From contig CP142461.1 in NCBI GenBank assembly GCA_038049695.1, positions 35,347,001 through 35,411,000 on the forward strand: a DNA stretch of 64,000 bases. The letters are read 5' to 3'. Every line of letters begins with the position of its first letter. Position 1 is the stretch's first letter. The stretch comes from Cinnamomum chago (lineage: Eukaryota; Streptophyta; Magnoliopsida; Laurales; Lauraceae). Below, piece by piece: positions 42,801-55,363 of the stretch. The notes under the pieces are model-generated. The model ran no database searches and was not told the origin of the DNA. It worked only from the letters and a program-made list of their open reading frames with translations. The position numbers were made by a program, and so were the translations under genes.

Positions 42801-45800
42801 TAGAGTGGTACGCACTGATGAAAAGTTTTAGTGGGAAACCTTTCCACAATCATCCTATGATTCAAGGGCTAACAGATGCCTCTAACAGAACTTTTTGGCT
42901 AACATGAGAAAGCAATTTGGATTTCCAACCCTTGTTTTTGTTGAGAACATTATCCATGAGGGGCTCATAATCATCATTAGGCCTCCTCAACTCATTCAAT
43001 AAACATATAAAATGTTATCTTTCTTCAACTACTTCATGGCACAACCAAACAACATTAGCTGACACATATTGAATATCTCAAGTATACATCTCTTATACCA
43101 GTTTTCTTGTTCTTCTAATGTATGTCCATATATTTTCTCAACAAAGCTCTGCTGTTGTGTATCAAAAAATACCAAAACAAAAAACACAAGAGAGCAGTAA
43201 ATATCTCCTACCACACTGACTTGTCCCAATATCAAAAACTAAAAGAACAAAAAGAGCTACGTCATCATTCCCAATTATTGCAATTATATCAAACAGCTTT
43301 ACAAGCAAAAACTTTACAAATCATTTAAGAGGGAAGATGTTCGCCTGCAGGATGCAGGATAACAGGAAAATGGATCAGTGGCTTTCGTCATGGACCCATC
43401 CGAGTAATTCAATGGGGGTCCCGCCTTATGGACTGTCAGGATAGGAGCTCCTGCATCCTTCTGCTCATTGGAGAATATTTTCCCATTTATGAGTAGTTGA
43501 CACTAATAAATTAGGCTTTTGGTGAAAAGAAGTATGATCCCTCAAAGGCGTCTGCCATTGTCAATTTTATGCAACTCTAAAGATTTCCACTAACCATAAA
43601 CACTTTCATAAACTTCAAAATAATTAATAAATGTGCCAAAATAACAGTTCTACAATTTTATGTCAGAAGGACAGTGGAGTCTGGAGATTCACTATCAGCA
43701 CTAAAATGAAATCTTCCCTACCACAAGTACAAGAGAACAATCAGTTCTACCTTTTCAATGCCACCACAAGAAGTGACCTCCACAAAAAGGCGATGCAGAT
43801 CCAGTGCCTTCCCCCCTATGGTGGGTACCCTAGAAAAGAAAAAAAAGAAAAGGAAATAGAATTAAAATGAATGCATTAAGGATGTGTTTGGCTCCTTTCC
43901 TTTGAGGGAGCTGAGAACATTTTTCAAATTATCTCATTGGATTTTCCAAAAGTCTCAAAGAATTGAACATAATTATCATTTCTCCCATGGGGAAAGCATC
44001 AAATCATCATCATCATACAGGTCTCATACATCTATTTGTGGTAGTTTACACGCAATCTGAATCATCATCATAGTGGCTAGAGAGAGAGAGAGAGAGAGAG
44101 TTTAAATCTGAGGATCTGATCAGACTGAAATATTTGGACTCATGAAATGATCATAATTTTTAATCCAAATTCTCCTGACTCTAAGGTCATGCTAAGAAAT
44201 ATTATGTTCACCTCACAGATCGGAAATTCTTATATTCATGAGCTAAGCGTTATATTCTTATATTCCTGAACTAAGAAATATTATGTTTGTCTCACAGATC
44301 AAACTTCTGGAAGTTCGAGTTTCATGCATGCGTGTGTGCGTGAAAGAGAGGCAATGGAGGTTACGTCCATCATTTTTTGGATTCCCTTTTGATACTACCT
44401 TTACGATGTCCAAAGGGAAGTATCTCATGTTGATCCAAGGGACGAACACATGTTGGATTTCGAAAGAACAACCTAATAATTCTGCTGGTAAATATTAGAA
44501 CCAAAATAGGCTTTCAAAATATGATTCACAAAATATGGATCCTGTGAAGCATATGAGCAAACACTATAGTATTGTCCCTAAATGCATGACGCCACCCTCA
44601 ACAGAGATTGCCTGGAAAAATATAAAATATGAAGTCCAATATTATGGATGGGAAAGTTGTATCCTCCGTGTTCAGGATTTCCAAATGTGCATAGTCATAC
44701 CCCTGATCCCCATATATGTGCCTGTACCATATCATTCTAGGCATCACAGGTTAGAACTCTGTTATTTTAATGGTCATGTGAAACTTGCAACCTTGTAATT
44801 AGGACTTTCTGCCCATAATCATTCAGTTAAAGGTAGCTAATTACATACACATATATCCATTGAGCATGACCCCTTAGTTCCAATACATGGTAAGCCAAAT
44901 GGATAAAGAAAAGCCCCAAGATTTTGTGAGATTCTGAATAGGAAGTACTACTTTAAGGCTTAAGCAGCTACATGGAAATGAAGGCCGACTCCAATGTGCA
45001 TTTCCAAAAGGCAAAACTTTGTAGCACCAATTTACACATGGCAAACATTCATGAATATTCAAGACCTGAACAATCTAAGAAGAAGCTAGAAATTCCAAAG
45101 CAACTGTGGCAATCTTAAAACAAGATCCATGCACATAAAACTGAACATCCATCCGTACAAATACTATATAGAAGATTCATGTAACTAAAACACGGATAAA
45201 TGCACAAAACCCATGCACATGCAAGGGTAGAGAAATAACTACCATCATTTGGGAAGATAAGGTTCCAAACCAGATAAGCTCAATCTACAGCTACTTCTTT
45301 TTTTCTTTTTCTTTTTTGCTTACTTGGCTCAGTGGCCAAGTTGTTGAGTAAAGCCACCAATGGGAGTGGGAGCCTTTACCACTAGGTCACCCCTTCCCAA
45401 TCCACAACTAGTTTGGTCTGCTAGATAAACCAATAGAAACAACTGGTCAAAATTCTCATAACAGCCTGAGTCATGGATGTTCAGAGCATTCAACTGAACA
45501 TCAGAAGAGATTAATAAAAAGGAGGCAGGGACGAATAGTATTAAACAGTAATCCAATCTAAAAGCATGCTGAAAAAAAGGGGGAAAACTCCTAGCACCTA
45601 ATTAATTAGGAAATAAACTGATTTAAAACCTCGCTCCAAAACATAGGAGTTCCCGCACTCATATGTAAAAATTGAAATCAGATGAAACTAAGCAGAAACA
45701 TAGTTTTAAAAGAACCATTTATGGGACACAAGAGTTCCCATACTAAGATGTAAAAACTGAAATCAGATGAAACTAGAAAGCTACATGGTTCAAAATAGCG

Positions 45801-47545
45801 GTCACTACGTAGCATAGCGCCCGCATTATCGGCCGTAGCGGTCGAGGTCGCTACGCGATTTTGAAAATAGCGGCGCTATGGTCTAAAACCTAATAGAGCC
45901 AAGTAATTTTAATTTTAAACACTGTTTTTCCTATTTCTTCTCCTCAGTAGTCTTTCCTAAAGTTATATCTACCCTTATATGGTTTTAAATCACTAAAGAA
46001 TTACAATATTGTTTGCTATACAAGATTCAAAAAAATTTGACCATTTAAAAAATTCACACCGCTACACCGCTACATATCACCGTAACTGCTACGTATCACC
46101 CGCTACGTAGCGTTTTGGCCACTTACTACTACGCCTTCCGCAACCGCTATTTTGACCCTTGGGCAGCAATGCAGCTCTAAAAGAGCCATTTCCAAAACAA
46201 AGAGATAGAACTACATGAATAAAAACGATGAGTATTTCTAGTATTAAGAAAGGCAATCGGAATCAACACGGGAAATAAGGAAACAACATCCAAAAACAAC
46301 CTTGGACAACCAAAAATTCTCGAAATAAACCACCAACAAGAGAAAAAAAAAAAAAAAAAAACAAGGACCTACATCCTAAGACTACCTTTTACAAGTAAAA
46401 AAGCTCTATGCAGATCATACCTCAAGAAAAGACATTAAACCAGATGAACTAAACTAGAAAAACCAGTAACCCACATCCAAAAATCAATTTTTAGGATATA
46501 TACATATACACACATCCAAAAGGTGCCTTTTACAAGAAAAATGTCCAACACAGATCCCATGTCAAGAAAAGACATTAAACCACATCCAAAATCAATTTTC
46601 TAGTTCTGTTCATCTGGTTTAATGTCTTTTCTTGACAATCTATGTAGAGCTTTTTGCTTGTAAAAGATAGTTTTTGATATAGGTTCCTTACTTCCCTGGG
46701 TGACAGTTTTAAGCAGAGCTTTTTGCCTGCTCACTGGATTTTCCCATGGTTTTTTCTCCCTCTCTTGTACCATCGTGATGGTTTAGGGAAAATGGCCCTA
46801 AAAAGTAGTAAAAGAACCCCTTTTTATTGAACAGAAAGATAAGCATGCAACGCAAAAGAACAGAAATCTAAGATGAAGATAAAATAGGAGCCAAGGGAAA
46901 CCAGGAAACCACATCCGGTGCACCCTTTAAACAAACAAAACTACAAAACAAAACTATTGTTAATTTGTACCAAAAAGAGATACCATAAACAAGAAAAGAC
47001 ATTAAACCAGATAAATGTAAATCGAAAAGCATAAAAACCCCACACCAAAAACCCACTTTTGAGGAAGAAAAAACAGAGAGAAAAGCGAAATCGACAAAGT
47101 AGCAAGAAAGAACTAATTTTTCCAACAAAGGAATAGTATTATGAAAGAACCCAACACCACCCAATAAGAGAAATACACTGAAACTTCAAGGAAAACAAAC
47201 TCAAAGACAGTATTTGAAGTAATACCTTAACTTCATTGGGTTCCAATCAATTCAAGAGCAAATCCTAGAAAGACCCATCATTGAACTAAAGCTTTTTGGA
47301 ACATATTCAAAAGAAAAGAGAAAGGAAAACACTTACATGAACTTAGTCCCAATAGATTTATGCAGTTTCTCAAGGGTTTCCATGAAAATCTCTGGATTGG
47401 CAGCAACTTCCTCATATGTAGCAAGAGCAGAAGGATTGATGTTGGTGTCAGCTTCCTTCTCTGCTGGGGCAGGTGGTGGTGCTGGTGGTGTTGTGGAAAT
47501 AACTGTTGCAGATGCTGTTGTGTCTTTGGGAAGATGGTTAGACAT
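39859..47545 (-). CDS. ARID-HMG DNA-binding protein (HMGB9/10/15 type)
   Basis: Nuclear chromatin protein, plant-specific ARID plus HMG-box architecture. Six coding exons: 47337-47545, 43751-43829, 42341-42503, 42138-42224, 41227-41585 and 39859-39948. All junctions are GT-AG and phases agree (2,0,1,1,0). The total is 987 nt, 328 residues. The Pro/Ala-rich N-terminus is followed by ARID at about 43-145 (YEEVAANPEIF, GGKALDLHRLF, RDRRWKEVI, NASFVLRKYYMSLI). Next come a basic nuclear-localisation cluster at 237-247 (RRRRKRSRRSL) and the HMG box at about 253-318 (RSGYNFFFAEHYARLKP, GHLWSNLTEAEREVYQEK). Cys91 stands where relatives usually have Arg (VTSRGG), and QEKAVKDKVRY departs from QEKGxKDKERY. 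The 3.5 kb first intron holds a hAT MITE, a SINE-like piece and an inverted repeat. Length and open frame argue for a working gene. Confidence 0.93.
40000..41226 (-). other. Intron 5 of the ARID-HMG gene
   Basis: Lies between the last two coding exons (the intron itself runs 39949-41226). Short frames on both strands are not recognisable. A 16-17 base A run is at 40501-40517. Confidence 0.7.
45297..45400 (-). mobile_element. Candidate tRNA-derived SINE remnant
   Basis: On the minus strand GGGTGACCTAGTGGTAAAGG resembles a Pol III A box, and the sequence ends in an A-rich tail (AAAAAAGAAAAAGAAAAAAAG). A clear B box is missing, so it may be truncated or a chance match. Confidence 0.4.
45784..46161. 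mobile_element. hAT-like MITE (AGCGGT ends)
   Basis: Starts CATGGTTCAAAATAGCGGTC; its reversed end is CAAGGGTCAAAATAGCGGTTG. Flanking octamers match at only 5 of 8. The subterminal regions repeat CTACGTAGCG-like motifs in both orientations. 378 bp, non-coding, inside the ARID-HMG intron 1. Confidence 0.7.
46383..46671. repeat. Inverted repeat, arms of about 75 bp
   Basis: The left arm (46383-46461) and right arm (46597-46671) are complementary over CTTTTACAAG, AGCTCTA, TCAAGAAAAGACATTAAACC, AGATGAAC and AACTAGAA blocks. A partial direct copy of the left arm (46527-46575) lies between them. Confidence 0.8.
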
Positions 47546-49033
47546 TTTAATCCAATGAGAAATGTTTCAAGATTTTAAGACAGAGATGTAGGAAAGGTCA
47601 AAATACAGTACAAAAATACTTTTTTAAGATAAGAAGAAGAGGAAAGAGATCAGATTTTGTGTGAGATAAAGAATCAGTGTTTAGTAACAAGGGTACAGGA
47701 TGGTGGAAAAATCTAGAAAGGGTGGACCCTATCCCACCAACCTTTCTCATGGTGTATTGATTTTCTCTATGGTAGTATGACTTCAACAACCCACTCAAGG
47801 TTGTAGAAAATTACAGACTGGGCTTGCTCATGGTGTATTGCTTTTCTCTATGGTACTATGACTTCAACCACACACTCAAGGTTGTAGAAAATTACAGACT
47901 GGGTCTTGCTGAATTCTTGTGTGTGTGGTTTTTTTTTTTTTTCATTGATAATGGGCCATTATAATATATTAAAACTAAGGATTTTGGCTTTCATTTTGAC
48001 CGATTGTTATGATTTTGAAAATAAATTTATTTTTCAAATATTTTCAATTTTGCCTGCATTTATTTAATACAAACTACTTACTTTCTCGCTATCGAAACCA
48101 TTCACATTTGTTCCTCACTTTTTAAAGTTCCACACTTTCTTCTCTATAATAACTCTCTTTCTACCCAAACTCATCATTCACTTTCTACTTTAATTCTCTT
48201 CTGTTTTTTCTATTCCATTTTCTCATAGATTGCATAAACATGTACTATGTTAATTTTTTTTTCTAATGTTGTTTTCTTTACAAAATTTATGAATATTTTT
48301 TTAATGCATGAATATTTAAATTGCAATGTTGGTCATAATATGTATTGAGCATAGGTTGTTATTCTAGTAGCTAATTATAAAGTACAATTAAGATAATTTG
48401 ATTTCTTTAGAACTTAAATTTACTCAATTCTTTAAAATATTATCTATTATCCCATCATAATCATATGATGCTTCCAATAAAGGAATGTGTGATTAGTTTA
48501 AAAACATTATATGAGCTATTGATCTCAGTTAATGTCTTGCCAAAACACTATTGTGTTCTAGTAGTGATCACAGAATGGTTGTGGGGTTGATCGCTTTTAA
48601 CATTTTGCTCTTTCTGAATTTGTCAAAGCCAGTTGCCCACTATATGATGGGATTGTTTGATGAGTTTACATGTATAGTAAGAAAAATAAAAAAAGTCACA
48701 CCATTGAAAATTAATGGCAACAATAAAGTAGAGACTTTTTATTAAAATAAAAGGATGTTTGGATGGTTGGGGTAAAAAATTAAATTTTATACTTTCTTTA
48801 GGTAATTAAGTAATAGTAAAGTAAATAGTTTTCGATTTTTTACTTATCAAAATTAATATTTTTTTTCTGAAGGAATAATATGTCTAGGCAAGTGCCTCTC
48901 CCACTCCTGATATTAATCCATGTGAGCATGTACATAAATATGAGAATCCACTAATATCATATCTTTTCACATGTGAGGCCCACCTGGAACCCCACCTCGG
49001 GGGAAGAAAATCTCCCCATTACTTACCTATAAA
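47546..49033. other. Promoter side of the ARID-HMG gene and intergenic DNA
   Basis: The first few hundred bases should carry the leader and promoter of the minus-strand gene. No TATA box stands out. From 47940 to 49033 only AT-rich sequence and short frames are seen. Confidence 0.5.
47748..47909. repeat. Two-unit tandem duplication, 81-bp period
   Basis: Both units run CATGGTGTATTG, TTTTCTCTATGGTA, TATGACTTCAAC, CACTCAAGGTTGTAG, AAAATTACAGACTGGG with few differences. They lie 200-360 bases upstream of the ARID-HMG start codon. Confidence 0.9.
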
Positions 49034-49624
49034 TAGGGTTGTAAACGGGTCGGTTCCGGTCTGGGTCCAGGGTGGAACCGAAACCGAAACCGTTTTCTAA
49101 AAGGGGGAACCGGAACCGGAACTGGGCCCGGTTCGGAACCAGAAAACTGGTTCCGGAACCGGAACCGATAATATTAATGGGAACCAGAACCGGAACCATT
49201 TGTGAGGCGGGTCTGATTCCGGTTCCGGGTATGGTTCCGAGTCTGAACTAATACATGTGTTTTTCTTTTTTTTTTAATTATGCTTTTTCCATATTTCAAT
49301 TGGATCACCTGCAACTAATGTGACTTTTGTCTATCAATAACATGCATTTTTAACAAAAAAAACTCAGAAAGTAGAAAAGTAAAAAGGGTTCTGTTTTCAT
49401 ATACGAAAGTTACCTTATATTTGTGTATATTGGGTCGGGTCTCGGGTCCACAGGTCTAAGCCACTGTGGATCCGGAACCGGACCCGTTTAGGTATCGGTT
49501 CCAAAAAAAGGATCCGGAATCGGAACCATTTGCTTATCGGGACCAAAATAAGGACCCAGACCCGGAACCTAACGGGTCGGAACCTTCGGGTAATCGGAGA
49601 ATTAGTGACCCATTTACAACCCTA
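49034..49624. mobile_element. Non-autonomous hAT element, GGAACC family, copy 3
   Basis: Starts TAGGGTTGTAAACGGGTCGG; its reversed end is TAGGGTTGTAAATGGGTCAC. The target duplication CCTATAAA is perfect (49026-49033 and 49625-49632). The interior repeats GGAACCGGAACC in both orientations. 591 bp. Confidence 0.92.
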
Positions 49625-49944
49625 CCTATAAATAGTTATGGAGGCTTAGATGGTCATTCTAACTCCTTAACCAACGGCCAACAAATTTTCAATGTGCCAA
49701 ATGAGTATACAATTGATCAAATGGTCCAATCTATTTGAATGGATTCCAAACCCAGGATCATTAACTAGAAGGGGAGGTCCCTATTTGTGGTTCACTCGGA
49801 TCAAACATTAAGTGGGCTCCACTAGCCCATCCGCGAGTTGAGCAGATGAGTGCCTGAGCTAAGGAAACAAGATTCACTAAAACCACAATCTATCCTTTCA
49901 ATCAACCTACCAAACAAACCACCAATTGTTACTTTAAACTTTCA

Positions 49945-51190
49945 TTGATTATCAAAAGATCTCCTCCTTTCAATGATTTCATTCTCTATGTGCTCATTTA
50001 TGTCGATGATATCATTATCACTGGGTCATCTGGTACTACTGTTCTTCAACTCCTCAAGATTTTACAATCTGAGTTTGCCATCAAAGACCTTGGGCCTCTT
50101 CACTACTTTTCTAGGCATGGAAGCCACAGGAGATCTTGCTGGCTTATTCTTAAATCAATCCAAGTATGTCCATGATCTACTTCGGAAATATAATATGGAA
50201 AATGCAAACCCATATCACACTCCCATGGCATTCGGGTTGCTACTTTCTCATCATCAAGGAGAACCACTTGCCGATCCTACATCCTACCGCAGCCTTGTTG
50301 GGGCTCTTCAATACCTAACAATCACACGACCTAACATCTCATTCCCAGTTAATCGTGTTGTCAATTTATGCATTCACCAACTAATCAACATCTCACAGCT
50401 ACAAAAAGAATCTTGTGATATCTAAAACACACTGCAAATTTTGCGATCATGCTTCAGCCAGGTACTTCTCCTCGTCTCAATAATTTTACCGATGCTGATT
50501 AGGCTGGTAGCCCTGATGATCATCGAAGCACAAGTGGGTATCTCATCTATCTAAGCCCAAATCTAATCTCATGGAGTTCTCGTAAGAAAACTACAGTCTC
50601 AAACGATAGTACTTAGTCAGAATATCGAGGCATTGCTCTTGCTACCACTAAATTATGTTGGTTGCAATCTCTTCTTTGGGAATCAGGAGTCAGCCTTCCA
50701 CCACCAACATTATGGTGTGATAACATTGGAGCTACATATCTCTCGGCCAATCCTGTATTCCATGCCAGGACTAAGCACATAGAGATCTATTTCCACTTTG
50801 TTCGTGAAAAGGTGGCTAACAAACAACTGGATGTGCAGTTTATTTCCTCTAAGGACCAGCTTGCTAACATCCTTACAAAAAGTCCTGGCACACAACGTTT
50901 TCAAATGCTTCGGGACAAACTCACCGTTTGTGACAAACAGCTTTGTTTGAGGGGGCGTATAAAAGGATAGAAAATAAAATCAGCTACAATCTCCCCATCT
51001 GTCAAAGATATTCATCTGTCACTGAGGATATCATTGAGGATATCCACATTCTCAATAGCTGTAATCTTTCCATGAACACAACAACAATTTCTCCAAAAGA
51101 TATGCATCATTAATTTAATTTTTAGAATCTCTCTTTTAATGCAAATATTCTTGTAATTTATCTGATGTCATTTTAAATAGATAATGAAAA
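49945..51190 (+). mobile_element. Ty1/copia 3' fragment
   Basis: Remains of the C-terminal part of a copia reverse transcriptase (LIYVDDIIITGSS) and RNase H (LWCDNIGATYLSANPVFHA, FISSKDQLANILTK). These are followed by a purine tract at about 50949 and by probable LTR sequence beginning GTATAAAAGG near 50957. The 5' two thirds is absent. It is broken, with several interruptions, and is unrelated in position to the element at 33-39 kb. A fossil. Confidence 0.8.
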
Positions 51191-52084
51191 TACACTGATT
51201 GTAGCCCCAAGTGCAAGGCTGCAATTGTAGTTATAACTCGGTGAAGTCCGAGGTCGATCCACAGGGAGTAAGTAATCACGCAAAATCTATCATATTGAAA
51301 AACTAGCTCTAGCCTAAAAAAGATCTATAAAAATCACAAATCCTACTTTAATAAAAAAAGTTAATTACAATTCTAAAAAATTAATTATAATCAAAGAAAA
51401 AGAAAAATCTTAATCTAGAAACCTAATCTAACTACTGCATTCACTATAAGATTTATCAGTCCAACCAATTGCAAAAATTATGAAGATGCATAAAAATAAA
51501 AATAAAATAAAATAAAATCAGAGAATAAAAAAATAGATTTTAATTCTAAATCTTTGCAATGGGTACTTTGCTAAATGCCATCGAGAAAAATCAAGAACAC
51601 CGCACCAAGTGCACACTGTCACTACGCACAAAAATTCGATGTTGACCCATTGGTGAAGACCAAGACCCCATAAACTTGATTTATTAATGAAAGGCCCATT
51701 ACAAGCAAATAACCATTACAAAAAATTTTGAATCAAAATAAAGTGCATCCAACCTTACCCTAGACACATGAAACACTAAACGGAGGAGAGGGACTTGCGG
51801 TCTTGAACGGCCATCCAACCAGCTCCCGTTTTGCGATCTGAAATCCAAGCAAGGGAAGATGATGAATGGCTGGTCCAATGGTGGAGCGACGGTAGAAACG
51901 GTGGTGTAAAAATCCAAGTGGTGGTGTGCCTTAGGGAAGGCCTTGGATGAAATTGTGATGGAAGAAGATGAGATGGAGAAAAATTAATGGAAAATGGGGA
52001 GGTTTAATGTTGCTAGTCGTCCAATGAAGTGGGGAGATATTGCACGTGCAACCCCTTTTTGGCTCCTTTTATCTTTTTTTTTTT
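51191..52084. other. Intergenic with a repeat-like segment
   Basis: 51195-51280 carries a block (GCCCCAAGTGCAAGGCTGCA, TATAACTCGGTGAAGTCCGA, GGTCGATCCACAGGGA) of a kind that recurs in plant genomes. I cannot assign it. No gene seen. Confidence 0.4.
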
Positions 52085-52490
52085 AGAGATAATTAGCCCA
52101 AGGTCCCTCAAAACGGTCTTGTAAAGCCTCCTGTCCACCAACTTTTTCATTAACGTTTGCAATCCATACAGCTAGACATAGTTTGGCAAGAGGTCCCTAT
52201 CAAAATTTTTCATAACTTATTTTCTCTTTTCAACTGATTAGGCATCAAATTTTAAATTTTCAAATCTTCTGTTCCCCTCTTACAAAGATCGTCCACTTTG
52301 GCTGGACTACGTTGCAGAAGTTTCGGATTATGGGGTGATCGTCGATTAGAGACAGAGATACAGAAGATCCAGACTTCGATGGTTCTGATCGGAGAAGACG
52401 AGGAGCAATTGGCAATGAGGCTGCCGTTCTGGTCTTGGTTGCAGAACAAAATCTAGAAACAAAGAATGTTCTCTGCCAATCGCCTGATAA

Positions 52491-52915
52491 CCCATCGCAG
52501 CGATCGGAGGATCCAAAATCGCAATGATTCATCTCCGGAGCTCTCACCCGTCGCTTGAGAAACGAATCGGAGGACCTCTCGTACCAGGGTTGCCAATTGC
52601 CAAAGGGAGCAGGGCGAGAAAGAAGAACCCAAGCCTGTCTCGGAACAGAGGTGAGGAAGAAGAAGAAACGCTTGGATTGAAGCCAGGCCAGTTTTGGAAC
52701 CCATCGCAGAGATCGGAGGATCCAAAATCGCAGTGATTCATCTCTAGAGCTCTCACCCATCGCCTGAGAAGCGAATTAGAGGACCTCTCGTACCGGGGCT
52801 GCCCATCGCTAGAGAAAGCAGAGCGAGAAGGAAGAGCCCAGGCCTGTCTTGGAACAGAGGCGAGGAAGAAGAAGAAAGAGAACGATGGATTAAGACCAGG
52901 CCAGTTTTGGGTTCG
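52491..52915. repeat. Two-unit tandem duplication, 209-bp period
   Basis: Both units run CCCATCGCAG, GATCGGAGGATCCAAAATCG, AGCTCTCACCC, GAGGACCTCTCGTACC, GGAACAGAGG, GAAGAAGAAGAAA, AGGCCAGTTTTGG. They differ at a number of sites, so the duplication is old. Confidence 0.85.
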
Positions 52916-53035
52916 ATTAGGTTCCAAGTCAGGTCTGACCCGCTCAGCCAAGAAGCCCAGTCGCATTCAACTAGCATGACGACCGAAATCCACCATCGTC
53001 GTAGACCTTACCGGAGAAGAAAGGCAGCGGGGCCC

Positions 53036-54238
53036 GAGGATTTATCTGAGTTTTAATAAAATTTATCTGAGTTTCTATGAAATTTATCTGAGTTTTCATG
53101 ACATTTATCTGAGTTTTTGTCAGATTTATCTATGTTTTGGTCAAAGTTATATGTGTTTTTGCCAAATTTATATGGGTTTTCTTAAAAATTTATCTGCGCT
53201 TTTGAAAAATATATCCGAGTTTTTTGGCAAATCTATTTGCGTTTTTTGAAATCTATTTGTGTTTTTTAATTTTGTTTGTGTCTTTTGAAATTTGTTTGCA
53301 TTTTTTTAAATTTATTTTCATTTTTTAATTTCATTTACGTATTTTGAAACTTATTTGTGTCTTTTGAAATTTATTTACATGTTTTGAAATTTATTTGGAT
53401 CTTTTGAAATTTATTTATCTGAGTTTTGGAAAAAATTTATCTGAGTTCTGAACAAATCTAACTGAGTTTTTGTTCAAATTTATTTGAATTTTTGAAAAAT
53501 ATAGCTGATTTTTTGACAAATTTATCTCTATTTTGAAATTTTTAATTGAGTTTTAGAAGGAATCTTTTTGTGTTTTTGGCAAATTTATTTGTATTTTTTT
53601 AGATCTATTTTTGTTTTTGAATTTTATTTGTGTCTTTTGAAATTTATTTTGTATCTTATTAAATAAATTTAACTGAGTTCTGACAAAAATACTTGAGTTT
53701 TTTACAAATTTTTCTGAAATTTGGAAAATTGGTTTATCATAGGTTTGGCAAATGTACTTGTGATTTTTTAAATTTATTTTTATTTTTTAATTTTATTTAC
53801 ATCTTTTGAAATTTCTTTGCGTCTTTTGGAATTTATTTGGATCTTTTGAAATTTATTTGGACATTCTGAAATTGATTTTCATCTTTTGAAATTATATAGA
53901 TTTTTTGAAATTTATTTGGATCTTTTAAAATGTATTTGCGTCAATATCTCTGTGTTTTTTTGGAATTTATTTATTTTTTTTAAATTATTGCTTTTTTTGA
54001 AATTTATTTGCATTCTTTCTAATTTATTTATATTGTTTGAAATTTATTTGCGTCTTTTGAAATTTATTTACATTTTTTTAAGTTAATTTGGATATTTTGA
54101 AATTTATTTGCGTCAATTTCTCTATGTTCTTTGAAATTTATTGCATTTTTTGAAATTATTGCTCTTTTAAAATTTATTTGCATTCTTTTGAATTTATTTG
54201 TATTTTTGGAAATTTGTTTGTGTTTTTTAGAATTTATA
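53036..54238. repeat. Degenerate minisatellite, about 22-bp period
   Basis: Some 50 units of the pattern AAATTTATCTGAGTTTTTG, drifting to GAAATTTATTTGCGTCTTTT to the right. A short version of the same array (about eight units) is in element B at 56110-56290. Confidence 0.9.
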
Positions 54239-54465
54239 AGAAAATCTAATTAATGGGATTTCATTAATCATGGCCAATTAAATGGTAGTTACCATTATTA
54301 ATGGCATATCCCACTAATCGTGGGATATGATTATGAATAAAGGGTAAATTAGACATTTTAGCTCTTCAAATTTGAAAAAATGACCTATCACACTATGAAA
54401 AAATATTGTGGATGTAAGGCAATAAAGTGAAATGTTCAGGAACCCGTCGCCGAATGCCCTTTTTT

Positions 54466-55363
54466 TATTACTTGGTTTGCAAGATTTTGGTTTGGGTAAA
54501 GATTAGTAGTGTTGGTCCAATTTGGATTGGGATTAGGAGGGTTTTGAGAGAGTTTCTAGGGGTTTTCCATCTAAACTTATTGGAAGAATCTTGGGATTCA
54601 AACTTTAAAAATTTGAGGCCTATTCATTTGGAGTTTAAGTGCTAAAATATTGGATTCTTTGAATTTGTTTCCAACTTGAATTGCTAATCAAGATCTTCCA
54701 AGTTTTTTTGAACTCTTCATGGTTGGAAAAATATCCTTAGATGGGCCCACTTTCTCTCTTGAAAAGATCCCCTCAAATCTGAAATTAATTTCAAACATGG
54801 AATAGAAGTAGGCCCCACTTGAAAATATGCAACCTTTGAACTCCACACCATGCATGGACGTCCTCTCCTTGGCTTGATTTTCTTTTGCAAATTTTTTTTC
54901 TTCTTTGTTTAGTTTAAGTTTCCTGCAAAAATAAAAACAAATATCAAAGAATAATCTATTCATATAGGAAAAGAATTATGCAAGACGCGGGCCCAATTCA
55001 CACTAAATAAATACATAAAATGTCACCATTTTATCAATTTTTTCCTTAATTAAATCAATGGCACAAAGACAATTCATTATTTCATGTGTGAATAAAAAGT
55101 AATGAGAAATTTGTGACTTTCAATACCAAGAAATAGAGAAATTCATGATTTTATGTGGAAATGCGATTTTTCAATGAATTTTGACTCGAATTCAAACTTT
55201 GATGCCCATAAACATAAATCATGATTTTTTTTTACTGAAATGGTGCATGATTTGAAGATTCAGTCCTTAATTACTCTAAAATGATGATGAAATTATGCAT
55301 TTTTAAGGACTTATCATGCACCAGAAATGAAGTATTGGAAGAAAAAGACTTTCGTGTCATTTT
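54466..55363. other. Intergenic, nothing recognised
   Basis: Sequence between the two related elements; short frames only. Confidence 0.5.

Larger units (their letters stand above)
43830..47336 (-). other. Intron 1 of the ARID-HMG gene
   Basis: A consensus donor (TTCAT|GTAAGTG) and acceptor (TTTTCTAG) bound a 3.5 kb intron. Contents noted separately; the remainder has (GA)n at 44082-44100 and an imperfect tandem repeat at about 45630-45780 (GAGTTCCC ... GAAATCAGATGAAACTA). Confidence 0.8.
52085..54465. mobile_element. Unclassified element A with 22-bp minisatellite
   Basis: Shares its left section (GGTCCCT ... GGCATCAAATTTTAAA), minisatellite motif and right section (TTAATGGCATATCCCACTAATC, AAAAATGACCTA, GTCGCCGAATGCCCTT) with element B at 55364-56550. 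Possible ends are GTCCCT-containing inverted sequences, suggesting a MULE-like element, but no target duplication was found. The GC-richer segment 52290-53030 contains exon-like sequence tandemly duplicated with a 209-bp period. Confidence 0.5.

Noticed and set aside
52260-52966. Two overlapping minus frames of 166 and 140 codons
   Set aside because: They run through a 209-bp tandem duplication whose period is not a multiple of three, and show no recognisable domain. Kept only as possible captured exon sequence.
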